DNA from: Mycolicibacterium aubagnense
GTDB taxonomy: Bacteria; Actinomycetota; Actinomycetes; Mycobacteriales; Mycobacteriaceae
Direction of reading: 5' to 3'
Assembly (NCBI RefSeq): GCF_010730955.1
Contig: NZ_AP022577.1
Location: 4,650,001 to 4,714,000 of the forward strand
Length of the DNA stretch: 64,000 bases
Shown here one piece after another: positions 58,535-64,000 of the stretch (the first letter of the stretch is position 1; the number at the start of each line of letters is the position of its first letter). The notes under the pieces were generated by a model that saw only the letters and a list, made by a program, of their open reading frames with translations, did no database searches and was not told the DNA's origin. A program made the translations under genes and the position numbers.

Positions 58535-61155
58535 AGCTGCACCGTCTGGTCCTCACCAATTACCGCGGAATCACCCACCGTGAGATCGATTTTCCCGATC
58601 GCGGCGTGGTTGTGGTCGCCGGCGCCAACGAGATCGGTAAGTCCTCCATGATCGAGGCACTCGATCTGCTGTTGGAGTCCAAGGACCGCTCGACCAAGAA
58701 AGAGGTCAAGCAGGTCAAGCCGACGCATGTCGATGTCGGCGCCGAGGTGACGGCCGAAATCTCCACCGGCCCCTACCGGTTCGAGTATTACAAGCGGTTC
58801 CACAAGAAGGCCGAGACGCGGCTGACCATCCTGGCGCCGCGCCGCGAGCAGCTCACCGGCGACGAGGCGCACGACCGGGTGCGGGCCATGCTCGACGAGA
58901 CCGTTGACACCGAACTGTGGCGGGCTCAGCGCATCCTGCAGTCCGCGGCGATGATGCCGGTCGATCTGGCCGGCTGCGACGCGCTGGCGCGGGCACTCGA
59001 TGTGGCGGCCGGTCAGGCCGGGGCGCTCGAGGGTGCCCTGTCGGGCAACGAGCCGCTGCTGGTCGACCGGATCGACGTCGAATACTTGAAGTATTTCACC
59101 CAAACCGGCCGTCCCACCGGTGTGTGGGCCGAGGCCATCAAGGGCCTCAAGGCTGCACAGACCGAGGTTGCCGCGCGCGCCGCAGCCGTGGCCGAGGTCG
59201 ACGACGCGGTGCGGCGGCACGGCGAGCTGACCGCTGAATTGGCCACGGCCGCAGAGCAATTGACGGCCGCTGACGTGCGGCTGGCCGCGGCCCGCGAGGC
59301 GGCCGGCGCGGTGGCTCGAATCCGCGACGAGCTCGCTCAGGCGCGGGTGCAGGCGCAAGCCGCGGTGGCCACGTCGACCGCGGCCCGAAGTGCGCTGGAC
59401 GAGCGGCAGCGGCTCCAGGCCGACGTCGAGCAGCGGACCGGCAGCATCGGTGACCTGGCCGCCGCGGCCGAGTACGCCGGGCAGCAGCACGTCGCCGCGG
59501 CGCAGCTCCAGCACACCGCGGATAACGCGGTGGCAGTGGCGCGGTCCGTGGTGGAGGCCGGTCGGGTGCGCCTGGACGCGGCCCGGCGAGTGGTGGACCA
59601 GCTGTCCCAGCGTGCCGAAGCCGATCGGCTGGCCGGCCAACTGAAACGGGTGCGGACCGCCGTCGAGGAACTCGCGGTGGTCGCCGAGCAGCTGGCGAAG
59701 ATCACGCTGACCGCGGCGGGCATGCGCGCCATCGAAACGGCCGCCGCGGCGGTGGACCGCGCTGCCGCAGCCGCTGAACTCGCCTCGGCGCGAATCGAAT
59801 TGGTTGCTCACGGTGACGTTCAACTGCGGGTCGGAGACCAGGACATCACCTTGTCCGCCGGGGCGGAATGGACCAGCAGCGTGGGCGGCCGGACCGATGT
59901 GGAGCTCCCGGGTCTGCTGACCGTACGGGTCCTGCCCGGCACTCCGGCCGCGGATACCAGCGCTGTCCTCGACGCTGCGCGCCGTGCCCTGGCGGATGCA
60001 CTGCAGCCGCACGGTGTGGCCGATGTCGAGGCCGTGCGTGCGTTGGACGCCCGCCGCCGTGAACTGGAGGCCGAACGTGATCGGCTGACCGTCACCCGGC
60101 AGACGCTGCTGGGCGCCGACACGGTCGAGGTGCTCGCGGCTCGGCTGGCGGGGCTGCGGGAGCAGTTCGGCGACGCCGATCCCATCGATGTCGGGGCTGC
60201 CCGGGCGGAGCTGGAGGCTGCGGACGCCGAACAGCGGCGTGCGGCAACCGATTACGAGCAGTGCCGGGATGCAGCAACCACTGCGGCGGCGGCCGCGGCT
60301 GCCGCGCTGACTGCGGCGACGGTCGCTCGCGAGAAGGTGACCGCGGCGACGACCGCGCTGACCGAGGCCGGCGAGCGACTGGCTCGGCAGCGCGAACTCG
60401 AAGACGACGCCGCGTTGAGCCAGCGTGCCGCGACGTTGACGGAGCAGGCTGCCGTCGCCGCGGCGCGCGAACAGGAACTGGCCGCCGCGCTGGCGGCCAC
60501 CACACCCGAGGTCGTCGACGCCGAACTGGCAACGGCCACCGCGGATTCGGCCCGAATCGTTGCCCGGCGCCTCGAGCTCGACGACCAATTGCGGGATGTC
60601 GCAGCACAATTGAAGGTGTACGGCACCCAGGGGCGGCAGAGCCAACTGGATGTCGCCGAGGTGGCGTTGCGGCACGCGGAGTCCGAGTATGCCGCGGTGG
60701 GCCGTCGCGCTCGGGCGGCTGAGCTGCTGCGCACCGTCATGGGCCGGCACCGTGACCAGGCCAGGCAACGGTACGTGGCGCCGTTCCGCACCGAGGTGGA
60801 ACGGCTGGGGCGCATCGTGTTCGGCGACAGCTTCGCCGTCGAGGTCGACAGTGATCTGCGGATTTGCAGTCGCACCGTCGCCGGCACCACGGTGCCGTAT
60901 GACAGCCTGTCGGGCGGGGCCAAGGAACAGCTCGGAATCGTGGCTCGGCTCGCCGGGGCGGCGTTGGTGGCCAAAGAGGACACCGTCCCGGTGATCATCG
61001 ACGATGCATTGGGTTTCACCGACGCCGGCCGGTTGGCCCGGATGGGGGAGGTGTTCGACGCGGTCGGCGGTGACGGCCAGGTGATCGTGTTGACCTGCAG
61101 CCCAGAGCGTTACGCCAGTGTCGAGGACGCCACGAGAATCGAGCTCACCGCCTAG
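58531..61155 (+). CDS. SbcC/Rad50-like ATPase (Rv1278-like)
   Basis: 874 residues, same length as Mtb Rv1278. Walker A GANEIGKSS (residues 31-39) with the AAA_23 beginning MKLHRLVLTNYRGI; long Ala/Arg/Glu-rich coiled coils (about 215-330 and 550-680) around a central part; C-terminal SGGAKEQLGIVARLAG signature and Walker B VPVIIDDALGF. A CxxC zinc hook of Rad50 is not visible, as in other bacterial YhaN/SbcC relatives. Forms the ATP-dependent clamp for the SbcD-like nuclease. Confidence 0.93.
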   Translation: MKLHRLVLTNYRGITHREIDFPDRGVVVVAGANEIGKSSMIEALDLLLESKDRSTKKEVKQVKPTHVDVGAEVTAEISTGPYRFEYYKRFHKKAETRLTILAPRREQLTGDEAHDRVRAMLDETVDTELWRAQRILQSAAMMPVDLAGCDALARALDVAAGQAGALEGALSGNEPLLVDRIDVEYLKYFTQTGRPTGVWAEAIKGLKAAQTEVAARAAAVAEVDDAVRRHGELTAELATAAEQLTAADVRLAAAREAAGAVARIRDELAQARVQAQAAVATSTAARSALDERQRLQADVEQRTGSIGDLAAAAEYAGQQHVAAAQLQHTADNAVAVARSVVEAGRVRLDAARRVVDQLSQRAEADRLAGQLKRVRTAVEELAVVAEQLAKITLTAAGMRAIETAAAAVDRAAAAAELASARIELVAHGDVQLRVGDQDITLSAGAEWTSSVGGRTDVELPGLLTVRVLPGTPAADTSAVLDAARRALADALQPHGVADVEAVRALDARRRELEAERDRLTVTRQTLLGADTVEVLAARLAGLREQFGDADPIDVGAARAELEAADAEQRRAATDYEQCRDAATTAAAAAAAALTAATVAREKVTAATTALTEAGERLARQRELEDDAALSQRAATLTEQAAVAAAREQELAAALAATTPEVVDAELATATADSARIVARRLELDDQLRDVAAQLKVYGTQGRQSQLDVAEVALRHAESEYAAVGRRARAAELLRTVMGRHRDQARQRYVAPFRTEVERLGRIVFGDSFAVEVDSDLRICSRTVAGTTVPYDSLSGGAKEQLGIVARLAGAALVAKEDTVPVIIDDALGFTDAGRLARMGEVFDAVGGDGQVIVLTCSPERYASVEDATRIELTA

Positions 61156-61164
61156 ACTGCGGCG

Positions 61165-62670
61165 GTGATCGCTGATTTCGTCGTCGTAGGGACCGGCTCG
61201 GCCGGCGCGGTGCTGGCTGATCGTCTGAGCGCCGACGGCGCCTCGCAGGTGGTGGTACTCGAGGCGGGGGCCGCCGACAAGAACCAGTTCATCCGCATCC
61301 CCGCCGCCTTCGCGAAGCTGTTCCGCGGTGAATTCGATTGGGACTACTCGACCGAACCACAGCCCGAGCTCGCCGACCGGAAGATCTTCTGGCCGCGCGG
61401 CAAGACCCTCGGCGGCTCGTCGTCGATGAACGCCATGATGTGGGTCCGCGGGATGCCCGCCGACTACGACGAGTGGGGTGAGCTCGCCGGTGAAGAGTGG
61501 TCGTACGCGGCTGTCGAGAAGTACTTCGACCGGATAGAGGCCGGGCCCCTGGTGCTCAGCCCGCAGCGCAGCCCGCGCGGCATCACCGCGGCGTGGCTGG
61601 AGGCTGCGGGCCAGTGTGGCCACGAGGGATTCGTCGAGACCACGGTCTGCCAGCGCCGCGGCGCCCGGTGGAGTACCGCCGACGCGTACCTGCGGCCGGC
61701 GCTGCGACGGTCCAACCTGCATCTGCGTACGGGTGCTACCGCCACGCGGGTACTGATCGAGGACGGCCGGGCGGTCGGCGTCGAGTACGAGGCGGACGGC
61801 CGTCGCCAGATCGTCCGGGCGCGCCGCGAGGTGATCCTGTCTGGCGGTGCGATCAACAGCCCGCAGCTGCTGATGCTGTCCGGAATCGGTCCGCGCGAGC
61901 ATTTGGCCGAGCACGGCATCGACGTCGTCCACGATGCGCCCGGCGTCGGCTCGAATCTGCTGGACCACCTCGTGGTGCTGGTCGGATTCGATGCCAACTG
62001 TGAGACCCTGATCAGCGCCGAAAAGCCGGTGCAACTGCTCAACTACCTGGGCCGTCGCCGCGGCATGCTGACGTCGAACGTCGGTGAGGCGTACGGGTTC
62101 GTGCGCAGCAATCCCGATCTCGCTCAGCCCGACGTCGAGCTGATCTTCGCGCCCGCGCCGTTCTTCGATGAGGGCATCGGCGAGGCATACCCGCGCGATG
62201 CGGTGGCGATGGGACCCATTCTCGTGAAGCCCAAGAGCACCGGCACCATCCGCCTGGGGTCGGCTGATCCGCTGGCCAAGCCGATCATCGACCCGCGTTA
62301 CCTCTCCGACCCCGAGGGTGCCGATCGCGCGGCGCTGCTGGCGGGCTTGCGGATGCTGGCAGACATCGCCCAGGCACCGGCGCTGAAGGGCCTGCTCGGC
62401 GACATCGCCCGGCCGGTCGGCGCACGGGAGCTAGACGACAGGACGCTGGAGCTAGCCCTTGCCACTACGTCGCACACGCTTTATCACCCGACCACGACGT
62501 GCCGGATGGGCACCGACGAGGCCAGCGTGGTGGACCCGCAGCTGCGGGTACGCGGCGTCGACGGGCTGCGAGTGGCCGACGCCTCGGTGATGCCGACGAT
62601 CATCCGCGGCCACACGCACGCCCCGAGCGTGCTGATCGGGGAGAAGGCCGCCGACCTCATCACCTCCTGA
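61165..62670 (+). CDS. GMC-family FAD oxidoreductase (Rv1279-like)
   Basis: 501 residues. Dinucleotide motif VVGTGSAGAVLADRLS and VVLEAGA at the start; GMC signature GKTLGGSSSMNAMMWVRG; second signature SGGAINSPQLLMLSGIG; active-site His residues in LYHPTTTCRMG and HTHAPSVLIGEKAAD. Choline-dehydrogenase/alcohol-oxidase type, substrate unknown. GTG start ten bases after the SbcC-like gene. Matches Mtb Rv1279. Confidence 0.92.
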   Translation: MIADFVVVGTGSAGAVLADRLSADGASQVVVLEAGAADKNQFIRIPAAFAKLFRGEFDWDYSTEPQPELADRKIFWPRGKTLGGSSSMNAMMWVRGMPADYDEWGELAGEEWSYAAVEKYFDRIEAGPLVLSPQRSPRGITAAWLEAAGQCGHEGFVETTVCQRRGARWSTADAYLRPALRRSNLHLRTGATATRVLIEDGRAVGVEYEADGRRQIVRARREVILSGGAINSPQLLMLSGIGPREHLAEHGIDVVHDAPGVGSNLLDHLVVLVGFDANCETLISAEKPVQLLNYLGRRRGMLTSNVGEAYGFVRSNPDLAQPDVELIFAPAPFFDEGIGEAYPRDAVAMGPILVKPKSTGTIRLGSADPLAKPIIDPRYLSDPEGADRAALLAGLRMLADIAQAPALKGLLGDIARPVGARELDDRTLELALATTSHTLYHPTTTCRMGTDEASVVDPQLRVRGVDGLRVADASVMPTIIRGHTHAPSVLIGEKAADLITS

Positions 62671-62727
62671 GGGATCACATCACTACTCCCAGTGATGCCG
62701 AAGCTGCGCACGGCACAATGAGTCTCG

Positions 62728-63984
62728 ATGACCATGAACGCCAAACGCCGCCGAGCGCACGACAAGCTCGCGGCACTACCCGGGGTGACGTCGGTGCGCC
62801 GACCGGTCCGGCCAAGCGGCGCAGAGGAATTCGAGCTGTTCTACGTGCGGACCGGCCCGCCCAGCGACCATCCGCTGGTGATCATCCCTGGCGGGCCGGG
62901 CGCGGCGTCGATCGGGCACTACCGCAATCTGCGCCGCCGGGCGACGGCTGCGGGCCTCGACGTCATCATGGTCGAGCACCGTGGCGTCGGGATGTCCCGG
63001 CACGACGATGCCGGCGCCGACCTGCCCGCTGAGGCGCTGACCATCGAGGCCGCCGTCGACGACATCGCGGCGGTGGTGGAGCACGCCGGCGCCCGGTCGG
63101 CGGTGGTCTACGGCACGTCCTACGGCAGCTACCTGGCGGCGGGTGTCGGCGTCCGTCATCCCGAGAGGGTGCACGCGATGGTGCTCGACTCACCTTTGCT
63201 CTGCGCTGATGACATCAAGGCGGTGCGAGAGGCCACCCGCGCCGCGTTATGGGAGGGCACCGCGCCGTCCACCGAGGGCCTGGCGAGCCGGGTCCGGGAC
63301 CTGGCCGCGGACGGGAAACTGACGCCCTGGGTAGTGCAATTGGCGGCCGGGCTATACGGCCTGGTCGGTCCGGAGGTGCTGGAGCAGCAGCTCGAATTGC
63401 TGCTCACCGGAAGGGGATTGCTGTGGCACGCCATCGGGCACAGCACCAAGCTACTGTTCGAGAGCAAGACGCCGTACCGGCATGAACCCGATCTCGTCGA
63501 GCACATCGGTTACCAGGAACTCAACTACGCCCCCGAGCCCGACGGCCTGCCGATCGACCCGGCCCTGGCGTATCGCGAATCTGCCACCGGCGATGCGGAT
63601 TTCGTCGCCGAACCGTTCGATCTGGTGTCGGCCATGCCGGGATTCGACTGGCCGACCGTGGTGATCTCCGGCGGTCGTGACCTGATCACGCCGCCGGCGG
63701 TCGCGCGGCGGGTCGCGGCGCTGATTCCCGACGCTGTACTACTGGAACTGCCGTCCGCGGGACACAGTGTGCTCGACATGCGGGAGGGATCGGCGCTGGC
63801 CATCGCCGCCGCGGTGGTCGCCGGCGAGCAGGCCGGATTGCCGGACCGGGCAACAGAATTGGACAACGAACCGCTGGATTTCGCGGTCCGCCTGATGGTT
63901 CGGGGCATCACGACCGCCGCGGCCGCGGAGGCGTTGGTGCCTGCCGCGCTGCCGCGGGCCATCCGCCAGCTCAGGACTTGGTGA
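62728..63984 (+). CDS. Alpha/beta-hydrolase, proline iminopeptidase-like
   Basis: 418 residues. Oxyanion GGPG in VIIPGGPGAASIG, nucleophile elbow VVYGTSYGSYLAAG and catalytic His in SAGHSVLDM; the Asp is in SGGRDLITP. The proline iminopeptidase family is the closest by motif, but the extended C-terminus and cap (about 190-290) differ, so other peptidase or hydrolase activity is possible. ATG 62728; an ATG two codons later is possible. Ends 16 bases before the window edge; no gene can be called after it. Confidence 0.85.
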   Translation: MTMNAKRRRAHDKLAALPGVTSVRRPVRPSGAEEFELFYVRTGPPSDHPLVIIPGGPGAASIGHYRNLRRRATAAGLDVIMVEHRGVGMSRHDDAGADLPAEALTIEAAVDDIAAVVEHAGARSAVVYGTSYGSYLAAGVGVRHPERVHAMVLDSPLLCADDIKAVREATRAALWEGTAPSTEGLASRVRDLAADGKLTPWVVQLAAGLYGLVGPEVLEQQLELLLTGRGLLWHAIGHSTKLLFESKTPYRHEPDLVEHIGYQELNYAPEPDGLPIDPALAYRESATGDADFVAEPFDLVSAMPGFDWPTVVISGGRDLITPPAVARRVAALIPDAVLLELPSAGHSVLDMREGSALAIAAAVVAGEQAGLPDRATELDNEPLDFAVRLMVRGITTAAAAEALVPAALPRAIRQLRTW

Positions 63985-64000
63985 ACCCGATCGTCATGTA

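Noticed and set aside
58312..62034. Very long minus-strand open frame (over 1200 codons) opposite the SbcC-like and GMC genes
   Set aside because: Gly/Arg/Gln/His-rich composition without motifs; it mirrors the GC-rich third positions of the plus-strand genes, which have full catalytic motifs.

Overview
The window is high-GC, mycobacterial chromosomal DNA. It carries trehalose importer lpqY-sugABC, kgd, deaD, cyp130, an Rv1264-type adenylyl cyclase, lprB/lprC, several lipobox lipoproteins, an antigen 85-type mycolyltransferase and a PGRS-type protein. Gene order largely follows the M. tuberculosis stretch known as Rv1233c-Rv1279, with local replacements: a malic enzyme where Mtb has mdh, an XRE/methionine-aminopeptidase pair where Mtb has relBE, and unrelated insertions between the cyclase and the Rv1272c/Rv1273c ABC pair. 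The extra genes and absence of a PE gene suggest a fast-growing environmental species (Mycolicibacterium-like); this is inference. Many genes start at the predicted +1 (leaderless), as is common in mycobacteria.

Layout. 1-1.8 kb: tail of a CitE-like lyase, a coupled pair of DUF4190 membrane proteins and an Rv1234-like protein. 1.9-6.9 kb: lpqY-sugA-sugB-sugC plus a Suppressor-of-fused domain gene, all overlapping or nearly so. 6.9-12.2 kb: small secreted protein, CorA, malic enzyme, LpqZ, and a tandem pair of near-identical SDRs. 12.4-13.5 kb: XRE regulator and MetAP diverging from two palindromic operators. 13.6-21.6 kb: Kgd, Rv1249c-like protein, two MFS exporters. 21.6-26.9 kb: a translationally coupled operon of nuclease-helicase, membrane PH-like protein and FAD oxidase. 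27-31 kb: lprE, deaD, acyltransferase.

31-36 kb: a siderophore-interacting protein with an IdeR-like iron box on its start codon, diverging from a gene whose product ends in 13 cysteines in 22 residues; then TetR/CYP130, a GlcD-like oxidase, a leaderless small gene and a second TetR. 36-42.7 kb: MpaB-like oxygenase, UdgB, LLM flavoenzyme, F420-type nitroreductase, HIT hydrolase, VOC protein, AraC regulator, amidase. 42.7-46.2 kb: antigen 85 homologue lacking the usual disulfide, a family 6 DNA glycosylase, adenylyl cyclase, GH16 glucanase. 46.2-48.5 kb: copper module (P-type ATPase plus copper chaperone) behind a CsoR-like palindrome. 48.6-50 kb: small membrane protein, and a ribbon-helix-helix-like gene with three 8-bp TGTAA repeats running into its start. 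50-52 kb: a secreted PGRS-like aspartic protease without a PE domain. 52-64 kb: heterodimeric ABC exporter, lprB-lprC, SixA phosphatase, an SbcD/SbcC-like pair, GMC oxidoreductase and an alpha/beta-hydrolase.

No rRNA, tRNA, insertion sequence, prophage or CRISPR array was recognised, and no gene-free stretch exceeds 300 bases. The strongest leads for something undescribed are the iron-box/Cys-rich gene pair, the TGTAA-repeat RHH gene, the twin-operator XRE-MetAP pair and the PE-less PGRS protease.
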